Assembly (NCBI GenBank): GCA_902515775.1
Contig: CABXVU010000005.1
Coordinates: 1 to 64,000, forward strand
Length of the DNA: 64,000 nt
Source of the DNA: an uncultured SAR86 cluster bacterium
Lineage (GTDB): Bacteria > Pseudomonadota > Gammaproteobacteria > Magnimaribacterales > D2472
Reading direction: 5' to 3'
Made by a program: the position numbers and the translations under genes. The first letter of the stretch is position 1; every line of letters starts with the position of its first letter. Of this stretch, positions 26,017 to 35,371 are shown piece by piece. Under the pieces are notes generated by a model, which worked only from the letters and a program-made list of their open reading frames with translations, had not been told where the DNA came from and made no database searches.

Positions 26017-28872
26017 ATGAATATCAAAAATTTACTTACATTTACATTAATGTTTTCAACTATTTTAAATAGTGAAACCCTGACAAAACCTACCTCATAC
26101 TCTAAAGATTTGTATGTAGAAAAAATTCTATCAGGCTCATACATTGATTCAATTGATCATCCTAATGAATTTTTAGATTTTAATTATGGAGATAGAGTGG
26201 CTAATCCATCCCAAATATCTAATGCAATCTTAAAATGGTCAAAGCAGTCAGATAAAATAAAGGTTGTTGAATATGCAAGATCCCATGAAAATCGTCCTCT
26301 TTATGCGCTTTTTATTTCATCACCCGAAAATATAAATAATCTTGACCAAATCAAAGAAGATATTTCAAAAATATCTGACGCAAGAAAAATAAATAATCGT
26401 GAAGCAAATTCAATTATTGAGTCATTACCTGCAATAGCATGGATGGCATATTCTATCCATGGAAATGAAACATCTGGAGCAGATGCTGCGTTAGGAGTTA
26501 TCTATCATCTGATTGCTAGCAATGATCCTGCAGTTAAAGATTTACTTAACAACATGGTGGTTATTATTGATCCTATGATGAATCCTGACGGTAGAGATAG
26601 ATTTGCAAAATCATTAGAACAATACCGAGGCACAGCTCCAAACTATGATGATCAATCGCTTTTACATACAGGGGATTGGCCATATGGAAGGACGAATCAT
26701 TATTACTTTGATTTAAATAGAGACTGGTTTTACCTAACTCAACCCGAAACTCAAGGAAGAGTGAAATTAATAAATAAATGGAGACCTCAAATCCTTGTTG
26801 ATGGACATGAAATGGGTGCCCAAGATACTTTCATGACAGGACCTCCTAGAGAGCCAATTAATAAAAACATAGATGAAGATCTGATTAAATGGGGAAATGT
26901 TTTCGCACAAGATCAAGCTGAGGCTTTCGATAAAAAAAATTGGCGTTTTTATACCGGAGAATGGCACGAAGATCTTTACCCAGGATACTCATTTTATGTT
27001 CAATTTCGTGGCAGTCTTGGAATACTCTATGAACAATCACGAATGTCAGAAGATGGCGTAAGAAGACCTGAAGGAACTATTCAATCATATAAAGAATCAG
27101 TGCATCATCAATTTGTAAGCACTATTGAAAATCTTAATACTTTAAAAGTTAATACAAAGGCGATGTATAAAGATTATTGGGATGGTCGTAAATATAATAT
27201 TTCTAAAGAAAGTAAATATGCTAATCAAACTTTTGTTGTCTTACCATCAAAAAATTATGGGCGCTTAAACTCATTAGTTGATAAATTAAAAGCCCAGGAT
27301 ATAGAGGTATTTAAAAATACTAAAACTTTGCAGGTAGATAAAGTAGTAAATCAATTGGGTAATATTAAAGCTAATTATGAAATACCTGAAGGTAGCTTAA
27401 TTATTCCAAATAGGCAACCTGAAGCACCACTAATAAAGGCAATATTAGAATTTGATGCCGAAATTGACGAATCAGTTCTTATTGAAGAGAGACAAGAAAA
27501 CCTCAGAGATGGCTCTTCTATAATGTATGACACTACTGCATTCAACTTTACAATGATGTTTGGTTTGCCAGCTGTTACTGCCTTAGAACATATTGATAAA
27601 AATATTGTTACTTGGGAACCCTCCTCTAGCAATATTGAAGTAAATGATAATGCTGTAATGTGGGCAACCAATGGCGATGATGATAGATCAGTTGCGTTTG
27701 CTGCAAGATTGCTTGAAAAAGATATTCAAGTGCGAATTATCGATAAGGAATCAATACTCTCAGGTCACAAATTATCTCGTGGAAGCGTAGTTGTTATTGC
27801 TATGGATAATCCAGAATATGAAAATTTAACTACGCAAATAAATGAAATAGCTGCTGATCTAAATATATCTGTTCATTCTATAGAATCTGGTTTTGGACCA
27901 GAGGAGCTTCCTGACTGGGGTGGAAGACATTTTAGATTGTTAAAAAAACCTCAAATTGCAATTTTAGGTCATGGTAATTACAACTCATATGATGTTGGAG
28001 TGAGTTGGTGGTCATTGGATCATCATCTTGGAATTAGGCACAGCCTTGTAAATGGTTCATTTGCTGGATATGCCGACTTGAGACGCTATAACACAATAAT
28101 TCTTCCAAGCGGTTATCCCGATATGAGTGCTAGCGAATTAGATAACCTATCTGAATGGATAAGAAATGGTGGCACTTTGATTGCTCATAATAGATCAACA
28201 AGATTTTTGTCTTCAAATGAGGGTTTAGGCAACACAAAACAAATACAAAATGTGTTTGAAGATGTTAATGATTATAAGTTTGATCTTATGAGAGAGATAA
28301 TGGCTTTAGATGATCAGATTGATAAAGACAAAGTTAATAACAATAGTATTGATAATTTAATTGATTATCCATGGGAACTCAACGAAAGCCAGATTTCCAA
28401 GGAACAGTTTGAAATGAGAGATGAATGGCAATCAATTTTTATGCCATCTGGATCATTTGTAGCTGGTAGAACTGATCAAAAACATTGGTTAACTTTCGGT
28501 AGTCCAAATATATTGCCTGTATTGTACTCAGACTATCCTGTCTTAATGACGGGAAGCAATGTAGAAGCAGCTGTTAGGATTGGTGCGCTTGTACCAAATT
28601 TAAATTCACTTGAATCAAAGCAAATAAATTGGTCTTTAATTCCACCCAATAAAGACATAAAAGTCAGAATGAGTGGCTTAGTTTGGCCAGAGGCTGCTCA
28701 ACGAATAGCTAATTCAGCTTATGTAACAAGAGAAAAAATTGGAAAAGGCCAAGTAATCTTGTTCTCAGGAGAGCCAAATTTTCGTGGATCTACAAGAGGA
28801 ACTAATAGACTCTGGTTAAATGCTGTTGTTTTTGGTTCAGGATTGGGTACGGACCCAACTATAAATCCGTAA
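26017..28872 (+). CDS. Secreted M14-family zinc carboxypeptidase-like protein
   Basis: 951 residues. Signal peptide about 1-20. M14 zinc ligands are His148 and Glu151 (SIHGNETSG) and His264 (VDGHEMG); the catalytic Glu is likely Glu339 (LYEQSRM); Arg and Asn of LNRDWF bind the substrate carboxylate. The zinc-peptidase domain covers about 60-370. The remaining 580 residues include a class-I glutamine amidotransferase-like Rossmann fold (LGHGNYNSYDVGVSWWSL, LPSGYPDMSASELDNLSEWI). Such large M14 proteins are common in marine heterotrophs. It stands alone, divergent from the dehalogenase-like gene. Confidence 0.88.
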   Translation: MNIKNLLTFTLMFSTILNSETLTKPTSYSKDLYVEKILSGSYIDSIDHPNEFLDFNYGDRVANPSQISNAILKWSKQSDKIKVVEYARSHENRPLYALFISSPENINNLDQIKEDISKISDARKINNREANSIIESLPAIAWMAYSIHGNETSGADAALGVIYHLIASNDPAVKDLLNNMVVIIDPMMNPDGRDRFAKSLEQYRGTAPNYDDQSLLHTGDWPYGRTNHYYFDLNRDWFYLTQPETQGRVKLINKWRPQILVDGHEMGAQDTFMTGPPREPINKNIDEDLIKWGNVFAQDQAEAFDKKNWRFYTGEWHEDLYPGYSFYVQFRGSLGILYEQSRMSEDGVRRPEGTIQSYKESVHHQFVSTIENLNTLKVNTKAMYKDYWDGRKYNISKESKYANQTFVVLPSKNYGRLNSLVDKLKAQDIEVFKNTKTLQVDKVVNQLGNIKANYEIPEGSLIIPNRQPEAPLIKAILEFDAEIDESVLIEERQENLRDGSSIMYDTTAFNFTMMFGLPAVTALEHIDKNIVTWEPSSSNIEVNDNAVMWATNGDDDRSVAFAARLLEKDIQVRIIDKESILSGHKLSRGSVVVIAMDNPEYENLTTQINEIAADLNISVHSIESGFGPEELPDWGGRHFRLLKKPQIAILGHGNYNSYDVGVSWWSLDHHLGIRHSLVNGSFAGYADLRRYNTIILPSGYPDMSASELDNLSEWIRNGGTLIAHNRSTRFLSSNEGLGNTKQIQNVFEDVNDYKFDLMREIMALDDQIDKDKVNNNSIDNLIDYPWELNESQISKEQFEMRDEWQSIFMPSGSFVAGRTDQKHWLTFGSPNILPVLYSDYPVLMTGSNVEAAVRIGALVPNLNSLESKQINWSLIPPNKDIKVRMSGLVWPEAAQRIANSAYVTREKIGKGQVILFSGEPNFRGSTRGTNRLWLNAVVFGSGLGTDPTINP

Positions 28873-28887
28873 TAGTAATTTTTATAA

Positions 28888-30435
28888 CTAGAGAGAAATA
28901 ACAATTAAAGATGGTCCTGAATCCTGAACAGAGTTAGAGAATATTTTTGTAAATTCTTCAACTGATGTTGGAGCAAAAGCAGGGACTCCCATTGATTTAG
29001 ATAGTTGTATCCAATCGATTCTTGGATTATCTAAAGAAAGCATCGATGCTGCTCTTTGACCAGTTTGAACGGCACCTACCCTATCAAGTTCTATTTTCAG
29101 AATTTCATATGAATTATTAGCAAATATGATGTTTGTTATGTTTAAATTTTCTCTAGCTTGAGTCCACAATGCTTGAATTGTATACATTGCCCCTCCATCA
29201 CCATGAAGTGTGATAACTGGTCTATCTGGTTGAGCGATAGCTGCACCAATTGCTAATGGCAACCCTTGTCCAATTGAGCCACCAGTTAATGCCAACCAAT
29301 CATGAGGCTTAGCATTAAAAGTATGAGATGTTACAAAAAGGCCAGATGTAGCAGATTCATCAGAAACGATTGCATCTTCGGGCATTAAGCCAGCTAGTAA
29401 CGGTCCAAATGATAGAGTATCAAGAGTCCCTGAAGATGGAATATCAATGATGCTACTATGAATAAGATTTTCATTGATTGATAGTGAGCCACACTCATCA
29501 GATAAAGCATTTAATGCATCATAACCATCTTGTTGTGGAGAACATAAGTTGATGATTTTTGTTTCATTGGGCAATAGATAACTTTTTTTATCTGGATATG
29601 CAAAAAATGATACAGGTACGCTTGTTCCTATGAAGACCGCACCCGGAGTATTTAATAAAAATTCTTCTGCCATTTCAGCAAAATATGGAACTTGTTCAAT
29701 TTTTGGCAATCCTGCGCCTCTTCTTATCCTCGAAATAAATGTATCAGTTACAATTCTACATCCTGTAGCACTTGAAATTTTTGCAGCTAAGATTAGACAA
29801 TCTTCGTCAAGAAATTTTCCTCCAATAAATAGTATTGAACCATCTTGCTCGAGAGTCTCTAAAGATTGGGAAATTAATGAATGATCAATTGGTATTGGAG
29901 TAACTGCATCTAATGGTTTGGGGATATCTCCTTTGAAATCACCCCATGCACAGTCTGCTGGAACAATTAAAGTTGAAATCTGTCCTGGAAAGGCATTAGC
30001 ATTCTTCCAAGCTTCATTACCTAGATCGCAGAGATCGTCAACTGAATTTGATCTTCCAACCCAGTCTGAAACCGATTTAGCTAAATTATCCAAATCAGAT
30101 GTGAGCGGAGCATTATATTTCAGATGGTAAGTCGCATGGTCTCCCACTACATTTACCATTGGTGATAATGCTTTATTAGCATTATGGATGTTAGCAAAGC
30201 TATTGCCCAACCCAGGCCCTAAATGCAAAAGATTAACTGCAGATTTACCTGACATTCTTGCATAACCATCTGCTGCACCACTAACAACGCCCTCAAACAA
30301 ACCTAATACTGGTCGTATTTCTGGATGACTATCTATTGCTGCAACAAGATGCATTTCAGAAGTTCCAGGATTAGCAAAAACAACTTCTGCTCCATTTGCA
30401 ATAAGAGTTTTAATTAAAGCGTCAGAAGCATTCAT
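28888..30435 (-). CDS. Thiamine-diphosphate enzyme (acetolactate synthase/benzoylformate decarboxylase family)
   Basis: 515 residues, three domains. The catalytic Glu48 lies in LGLFEGVVSGAADGYARM. The diphosphate/Mg motif GDGGAMYTIQALWTQARENL ends in FANNSYEIL. The family decarboxylates 2-oxo acids or makes acyloins. The closest type by appearance is benzoylformate decarboxylase/IlvB-like rather than true AHAS (no small-subunit gene, no FAD loop evident). Stands alone; site C lies 33 bases upstream, tying it to the regulon. A role on a 2-oxo acid produced by ring cleavage is inference. Confidence 0.85.
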   Translation of the reverse strand: MNASDALIKTLIANGAEVVFANPGTSEMHLVAAIDSHPEIRPVLGLFEGVVSGAADGYARMSGKSAVNLLHLGPGLGNSFANIHNANKALSPMVNVVGDHATYHLKYNAPLTSDLDNLAKSVSDWVGRSNSVDDLCDLGNEAWKNANAFPGQISTLIVPADCAWGDFKGDIPKPLDAVTPIPIDHSLISQSLETLEQDGSILFIGGKFLDEDCLILAAKISSATGCRIVTDTFISRIRRGAGLPKIEQVPYFAEMAEEFLLNTPGAVFIGTSVPVSFFAYPDKKSYLLPNETKIINLCSPQQDGYDALNALSDECGSLSINENLIHSSIIDIPSSGTLDTLSFGPLLAGLMPEDAIVSDESATSGLFVTSHTFNAKPHDWLALTGGSIGQGLPLAIGAAIAQPDRPVITLHGDGGAMYTIQALWTQARENLNITNIIFANNSYEILKIELDRVGAVQTGQRAASMLSLDNPRIDWIQLSKSMGVPAFAPTSVEEFTKIFSNSVQDSGPSLIVISL

Positions 30436-30468
30436 TGATAAATATGTATTTGCATGAATTGACTATAC

Positions 30469-30482
30469 TATCCATGTGACTA
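30469..30482 (-). promoter_or_regulatory. Candidate TetR-type operator, site C (TPP enzyme / SDR)
   Basis: TATCCATGTGACTA fits TAnnCAnnTGnnTA; with flanks (30468-30483) 14 of 16 bases match the minus strand of site B. It is 33 bases before the thiamine-enzyme start; the divergent SDR gene starts 76 bases to the right. The gap also holds GACTATACTATC (30461-30472) and GATAGTATATAGTC (30541-30554), near-inverted copies that may be -10 boxes of the two genes. Confidence 0.5.
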
Positions 30483-30558
30483 AACTAAATCAAATAGACT
30501 TTAAATTAACCTTTTAGATAAAATTTTTTATTAATTCCAGATAGTATATAGTCGAAAG

Positions 30559-31335
30559 ATGAATTTAGGTATTGATGGTAAAAAAGCAATTATTTGTGCC
30601 TCTAGCAGAGGGCTCGGTAAAGCAATTGCTGAACAACTTGCTCAAGAAGGTGTAGAGATAGTAATAAATGGTACAAATAAGGAGAATTTGACCAAGACGC
30701 ATGAAGAATTCATAAAAAAGAAATATAAAGTTTCATCAGTCCTTGGACCTATGGAAGAAGATGCGACTCGCAAAAAGCTATTGGCAGCATGCCCTAATCC
30801 AGACATTTTAATTAATAATAGTGGTGGCCCAGCGCCTGGGAATTTTTTTGATTGGACTGAAGATGATTTTCTAAATGCAATAAAGTCTAATTTCACTCAA
30901 TCAGCCTTATTAATGCAAGCTGTGATACCTGGAATGCAAAAAAATAATTTTGGCAGAATTATAAACATGACATCTGCAATGGTTAAAAATCCACATTTAA
31001 TGATGGGTTTATCTACTTCTGCAAGATCGGGATTGCATGGATTGTCAAAGGCATTATCGAAAGAGTTTGCAAAAGACAACATCACAATTAATTGCATATT
31101 GCCAGAAAGAATAGCTACTGATAGGCAAATTGGGATAATTAATTATCAAGCAAAACTGGCAAATATAACCTATGAGGAAGCTCTAAAGATTGTAGAAGAT
31201 GATTTGCCAGCAAAGAGAATGGGTAAAGTAGAAGAAATATCAGGGATATGTACATTTTTATGCTCTCAACAGGCAGCATTTATAACAGGTCAAAGTATTT
31301 CAGTTGATGGCGGAAGTTCTGAGTATCTACTGTAA
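30559..31335 (+). CDS. Atypical short-chain dehydrogenase (active-site Tyr and Lys replaced)
   Basis: 258 residues with a Rossmann fold (CASSRGLGKAIAEQL, LINNSGGPAPG) and an SDR C-terminus (FLCSQQAAFITGQSISVDGG). At the position of the catalytic Tyr-x-x-x-Lys the protein has Ser152 and Arg156 (LSTSARSGLHGLSKAL); Ser139 is retained. A known SDR subgroup (beta-ketoacyl-ACP reductase-like) has such a divergence, so activity may be changed. First gene of an SDR-GST-membrane-protein unit, divergent from the thiamine enzyme. Confidence 0.82.
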   Translation: MNLGIDGKKAIICASSRGLGKAIAEQLAQEGVEIVINGTNKENLTKTHEEFIKKKYKVSSVLGPMEEDATRKKLLAACPNPDILINNSGGPAPGNFFDWTEDDFLNAIKSNFTQSALLMQAVIPGMQKNNFGRIINMTSAMVKNPHLMMGLSTSARSGLHGLSKALSKEFAKDNITINCILPERIATDRQIGIINYQAKLANITYEEALKIVEDDLPAKRMGKVEEISGICTFLCSQQAAFITGQSISVDGGSSEYLL

Positions 31336-31354
31336 TTTATCTAATATTTATATC

Positions 31355-32155
31355 ATGAAAAATGTAACACTTTATCATCATGGACCTTCTACCTGCTCAC
31401 AAAAGGTAAGAATGATTCTTGAATTAAAAAACATTTCTTATGAATCGAAAATTATTGATTTATTAGCTGGGGAACAGCATCACGCTGAGTATGTTAAATT
31501 GAATCCAAATCATTTAGTTCCTACATTGGTAACTGACGATGGTGTTATCATCGAATCTACTGTGATAAATGAATATTTAGATGATTATTTTCCAGGAATA
31601 CCAGCAAAATCATCAGATCCATTAAATGTAGCCAAAATGAGATTATGGGTAAAGTATATTGATAGTTATCATCCGCAGTGTGGCTCAATAACTTATGGTA
31701 TTGGGATGAGAAATATATTAATTCAGAAACCTAAAAATGAAGTTGATCAAGAAATTGCCAATATTCCTGATCACATAAAAAGAAAAAATAGACGAGATCT
31801 TATTGACATGGGTCTTGATGCGCCTGTTCTGATAGAAGCATTAAAGCAAACAGAGCTTTTGTTAAGTAAACTTGAACAAGAATTAGAGAACTCTGATTGG
31901 CTTTTCAACAATTCATTTGGTATTGCAGATGCCGCAACCCTACCCTACATTATTAGGATGGAACAATTAGCTTTGGGAGAATTATTTAGCTCATCCAAAA
32001 GACCAAACATTAGTCTTTGGTATGAAAGAATTAAAAAAATGGATATTTTCAATAATGCTGTGACAAGCTTTATCCCTGAGGCACTTATTGGAGTTCTTAC
32101 TAAATTTGGAAATGATCAAAAAGATAGAGTACTGAAGATAATGGAGGATAAATAG
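31355..32155 (+). CDS. Glutathione S-transferase family protein
   Basis: 266 residues from ATG 31355; upstream in-frame codons run into the SDR gene and lack conservation. LYHHGPSTCSQKVRMILELK carries the Ser/Cys motif of bacterial GSTs, NPNHLVPTLV the cis-Pro, and ESTVINEYLDD the glutathione-binding Glu-Ser pair. The C-terminal helical domain includes FGIADAATLPYI, the N-capping motif. It is less like the 7508 and 12043 proteins than they are to each other. Follows the SDR by 19 bases and is followed directly by a membrane protein. Confidence 0.83.
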   Translation: MKNVTLYHHGPSTCSQKVRMILELKNISYESKIIDLLAGEQHHAEYVKLNPNHLVPTLVTDDGVIIESTVINEYLDDYFPGIPAKSSDPLNVAKMRLWVKYIDSYHPQCGSITYGIGMRNILIQKPKNEVDQEIANIPDHIKRKNRRDLIDMGLDAPVLIEALKQTELLLSKLEQELENSDWLFNNSFGIADAATLPYIIRMEQLALGELFSSSKRPNISLWYERIKKMDIFNNAVTSFIPEALIGVLTKFGNDQKDRVLKIMEDK

Positions 32156-32710
32156 ATGGAAGATAATCAAAAAATGAGCAAAGCTTTTGAATTTGCTTTA
32201 CATGCACTTGATATTTATAGAAAGGTTATGGTTTTAGTTGTTTTTTGGTCATTTTGGGCTATATTTTTCTCGAAATTAGAACCAACCTTTATAGGAAATA
32301 TACTCTTATCTGCTGTAGCATTTGGGCTAGCAGTAATGCCTTTATTGGTTGACTTTAATGAGTCCCATGCGACTAATCCACTTTGGACAGGACATGCTCG
32401 CTTTCATTTAGTTTGGCAGGTATTAGCTTTAACTATTACAGGCATAATAATAATCTTACTTTTATGGGTATTTCCATCATTTTCAAATTTATTAATATCA
32501 ATAGCACTCTTATATATGTGGATAATTTGCTTCCTCGCGGCTTGGGCAGCCATTCCTTTGTATGATGGAAAATTAAATGATATTAACGGAGTACCTCCTA
32601 CTCACATGAAATTTTTTGGAAAAGAATATGAGATAGATAGAAATGTTCAAGGTCTTGTAGCTGCCGCCATCGTAACAATATATGCATGTGGAATTATTTT
32701 TCTAGGATGA
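32156..32710 (+). CDS. Uncharacterised membrane protein
   Basis: 184 residues with about five hydrophobic segments (MVLVVFWSFWAIFF, ILLSAVAFGLAVMPLLV, VLALTITGIIIILLLWVF, LISIALLYMWIICFLAAWAAI, LVAAAIVTIYACGIIFLG). The segment NPLWTGHARFHLVWQ between helices 2 and 3 is striking, with two His and an Arg that could form a site. I do not recognise the family. Its ATG directly follows the GST stop, so the two are co-translated; it may pass or modify a hydrophobic GST product (inference). Confidence 0.7.
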   Translation: MEDNQKMSKAFEFALHALDIYRKVMVLVVFWSFWAIFFSKLEPTFIGNILLSAVAFGLAVMPLLVDFNESHATNPLWTGHARFHLVWQVLALTITGIIIILLLWVFPSFSNLLISIALLYMWIICFLAAWAAIPLYDGKLNDINGVPPTHMKFFGKEYEIDRNVQGLVAAAIVTIYACGIIFLG

Positions 32711-32724
32711 TTCAGATTAAGCTT

Positions 32725-34476
32725 TTAAGGTTCTCTAATTTGATCGACCATTAAATAGACATTTTTAGGTGGTCTTGCATAGAAGAATGAAACTAAAATT
32801 GCAATACTAAAATTTAAAATCATCCCAATGAATCCAAATCCCTCCGGTGAAACTCCCAAGAACCAGTATTCTGAAGAGTTTAAGTCAATATTTAAAAATT
32901 TAAAATTAATAATATAGGCAGAGGTGATTACAAGGCCAGAGATCATACCCGCAATAGCACCTTCCTTATTTAACCTTTTATAAAAGATTCCCATTAATAA
33001 AGCAGGAAAAATTGTCGCAGCTGCTAATCCAAAAGCAAATGCAACAACCTGAGCAACAAATCCTGGTGGATAAATTCCAAATAAGCCTGCAATGAGTATT
33101 GCAACAGCTGCAGAGCAACGTGCATAAAATAATTCTTGTTTTTCAGTGATTTTAGGCATAAACGTCTTCTTAAGAAGATCATGAGATATAGAGGCTGAAA
33201 TCACCAAAAGCAATCCAGCAGCAGTTGACAAAGCCGCTGCCAATGCGCCTGCTGCAACCAATGCTACAACCCAGCCAGGTAATCTCGCAATCTCTGGATT
33301 TGCAAGAACCATGATATCTCTATCTATGTAGACCTCATTATCATTGGTCATATCAGGATCATTAATAGTTACTCTCTCTCCAGACACTCCTTTTTCATTG
33401 CTAAAATCTGGTTTTATCCCCTCTAAGGCATTGCCAGCTGAATATTGAATTAAGCCATCCTCATTTTTGTCTTTCCAGGCTATGAGACCTATGTTTTCCC
33501 AATTCCTAAACCAACTTGGAGCCTCTTGATAATTAACTTCTTGAACAGAATCAATAAAATTCATTCTTGCAAAAGCTGATACTGCTGGAGCTGTTGAATA
33601 TAAAATAGCTATAAATACCAATGCATAACCAGCTGATTTTCTTGCATCACTAACTTTTGGTACAGTAAAGAATCTTACGATTACATGAGGAAGGCCTGCG
33701 GTTCCAAACATCAATGCAGCAGTTATACAAAAAATATCAATATTAGTTTTAGTATTTTCTGTATATGCGTTAAATCCAAGCTCAACAGTAACCTTATCTA
33801 ATTTATCTAATAAATATGTATCGGTATTCACAAGAGTATCACCAAAACCAAATTGAGGAATAGGATTCCCAGTCATAAGAATGGAGATAAATATAGCTGG
33901 AACTAAATAAGCAAAAATTAAGACGCAGTATTGAGCAACCTGCGTATAAGTAATCCCCTTCATTCCTCCTAACACTGCATAAAAAAAGACAATGCACATA
34001 CCAATAATTACACCTAAATTTATATCAACTTCAAGAAATCTAGAAAAAACAATGCCTACTCCTCTCATTTGACCAGCAACATAGGTAAATGAAATAAATA
34101 TCAGACATATAACAGCAACTAACCTTGCTAAGTTTGAGTAATATCTTGTTCCAATAAAATCAGGAACCGTGTACTGACCAAATTTTCGTAAGTAGGGAGC
34201 AAGCAACAATGCCAATAAAACATATCCACCTGTCCAACCCATCAGATAAACAGATCCATCTTTACCCAAAAAAGCAATTAAACCTGCCATTGAAATAAAG
34301 GAAGCTGCTGACATCCAGTCTGCTGCAGTAGCCATGCCATTGGCTATTGGATGGACGCCCTTTCCAGCAATATAAAAGTCATTTGTTGATGATGCGCGTG
34401 ACCAAATTGCAATTCCTATGTACAAAGAAAATGACAATCCAACAAATAAATAAGTAAGAGATTGGGTATCCATCAA
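32725..34476 (-). CDS. Sodium:solute symporter, acetate/small-acid type
   Basis: 583 residues, about 13 membrane helices. FYIAGKGVHPIANGMATAADWMSAASFISMAGLIAF is the SSS-family core and ADWMSAASF the sodium-site region. It resembles the ActP/VC_2705 branch, which takes up acetate and other short acids. An extended hydrophilic loop (residues about 330-385) is typical of that branch. Its ATG overlaps the small DUF4212 partner gene by four bases, and the two form a complex in other bacteria. With isocitrate lyase this fits use of short acids as carbon source. Confidence 0.9.
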   Translation of the reverse strand: MMDTQSLTYLFVGLSFSLYIGIAIWSRASSTNDFYIAGKGVHPIANGMATAADWMSAASFISMAGLIAFLGKDGSVYLMGWTGGYVLLALLLAPYLRKFGQYTVPDFIGTRYYSNLARLVAVICLIFISFTYVAGQMRGVGIVFSRFLEVDINLGVIIGMCIVFFYAVLGGMKGITYTQVAQYCVLIFAYLVPAIFISILMTGNPIPQFGFGDTLVNTDTYLLDKLDKVTVELGFNAYTENTKTNIDIFCITAALMFGTAGLPHVIVRFFTVPKVSDARKSAGYALVFIAILYSTAPAVSAFARMNFIDSVQEVNYQEAPSWFRNWENIGLIAWKDKNEDGLIQYSAGNALEGIKPDFSNEKGVSGERVTINDPDMTNDNEVYIDRDIMVLANPEIARLPGWVVALVAAGALAAALSTAAGLLLVISASISHDLLKKTFMPKITEKQELFYARCSAAVAILIAGLFGIYPPGFVAQVVAFAFGLAAATIFPALLMGIFYKRLNKEGAIAGMISGLVITSAYIINFKFLNIDLNSSEYWFLGVSPEGFGFIGMILNFSIAILVSFFYARPPKNVYLMVDQIREP

Positions 34477-34733
34477 TCTAATTTATTTTTATTCATTTTT
34501 TCTTTATATGATTTATCTAATTTATTCATAAGATATACATAGATAAAAATAAGAAATACAAAGAAATAAATACTTCCCTGCTGAGCAAACCAAAATCCAA
34601 TTTTGAATCCACTAATTTTAAATTGATCTAAAAAATCTGAAAAGATTATTCCAAAACCAAATGAGACAAAAAACCAAACTGTTAATAGGATAGAGAGAAT
34701 TTTTAAATTTGAGCGCCAATAATCTTTATACAT
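34473..34733 (-). CDS. DUF4212 small partner subunit of the SSS symporter
   Basis: 86 residues with two membrane helices: YWRSNLKILSILLTVWFFVSFGFGIIFSD and GFWFAQQGSIYFFVFLIFIYVY, the family signature. It always precedes a symporter of the type at 32725-34476 and is thought to be its accessory subunit. Stop and symporter start overlap by four bases. No promoter element is evident; about 65 bases of leader lie upstream. Confidence 0.9.
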   Translation of the reverse strand: MYKDYWRSNLKILSILLTVWFFVSFGFGIIFSDFLDQFKISGFKIGFWFAQQGSIYFFVFLIFIYVYLMNKLDKSYKEKMNKNKLD

Positions 34734-34761
34734 AAATAAAGTATACCCTTCAAAATAAAGA

Positions 34762-34790
34762 AACCCGCTTATGCGGGCTCCCTATAATTC
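34762..34790 (-). terminator. Rho-independent terminator of the exported protein gene
   Basis: On the minus strand CCCGC-ATAA-GCGGG (stem 34764-34777) is followed by TTTCTTTATTTT. It closes the gene at 34799-35341, just upstream of the DUF4212 gene, so the two units are separate. Confidence 0.75.
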
Positions 34791-34798
34791 AATTAGTG

Positions 34799-35341
34799 TT
34801 AATAAACTTTATTTATAACTGCTTTATTATTTTGCAGTTCTCCATCAATAAAAACGCTATTTCGCATAATTAGTGTTTCTTTTTTGTCTGAATCAAATGA
34901 CCAAGATATAGATTTAACAAAATTATGGTGCTCACTATGATAACCAGTAGATGGATCAGACTTAAATGCTATTGAGTCGTCTGAAAGTTCATCAACAGTA
35001 AACATTGGTTGTGTGCCTAATGCACAGTAATGCTTGATTACAAGCTCTCCATTTTTATCTGAATATGTTGTAAACATCTCCACACCATCCTCTACAAGCT
35101 CTTCTCTTATTGTATTTCCATTTGAAACTAGCTTGAAATGATAAGATGCACTTATAACATTTCCTGATTCTTGAGTTAGTTCACCTTTCCACTTACCTAG
35201 CATATTGTTTTTAATGTAATTAAATGCAGAACTATGGGTTACTTCTCCCATGCTTACATCACCAACAAAAGTTTCTTCAGCAGATTGAAGAGAAAATGAA
35301 GATACTAAAGTTAACGCAAAAATTATGTTTAAAAATTTCAT
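34799..35341 (-). CDS. Uncharacterised exported protein, lipocalin-like (DUF1579-type)
   Basis: 180 residues. Signal peptide MKFLNIIFALTLVSSFSLQSA. The remainder is mostly beta strands, with IKNNMLGKWKGELTQESG and NTIREELVEDGVEMFTTY, the pattern of heme-binding or lipocalin-like periplasmic proteins. No catalytic motif. Followed by a strong terminator; a palindrome lies 31-50 bases upstream (35372-35391). Function unknown. Confidence 0.75.
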   Translation of the reverse strand: MKFLNIIFALTLVSSFSLQSAEETFVGDVSMGEVTHSSAFNYIKNNMLGKWKGELTQESGNVISASYHFKLVSNGNTIREELVEDGVEMFTTYSDKNGELVIKHYCALGTQPMFTVDELSDDSIAFKSDPSTGYHSEHHNFVKSISWSFDSDKKETLIMRNSVFIDGELQNNKAVINKVY

Positions 35342-35371
35342 AGACTTATCCTCTGTATATATATTAAAAAT

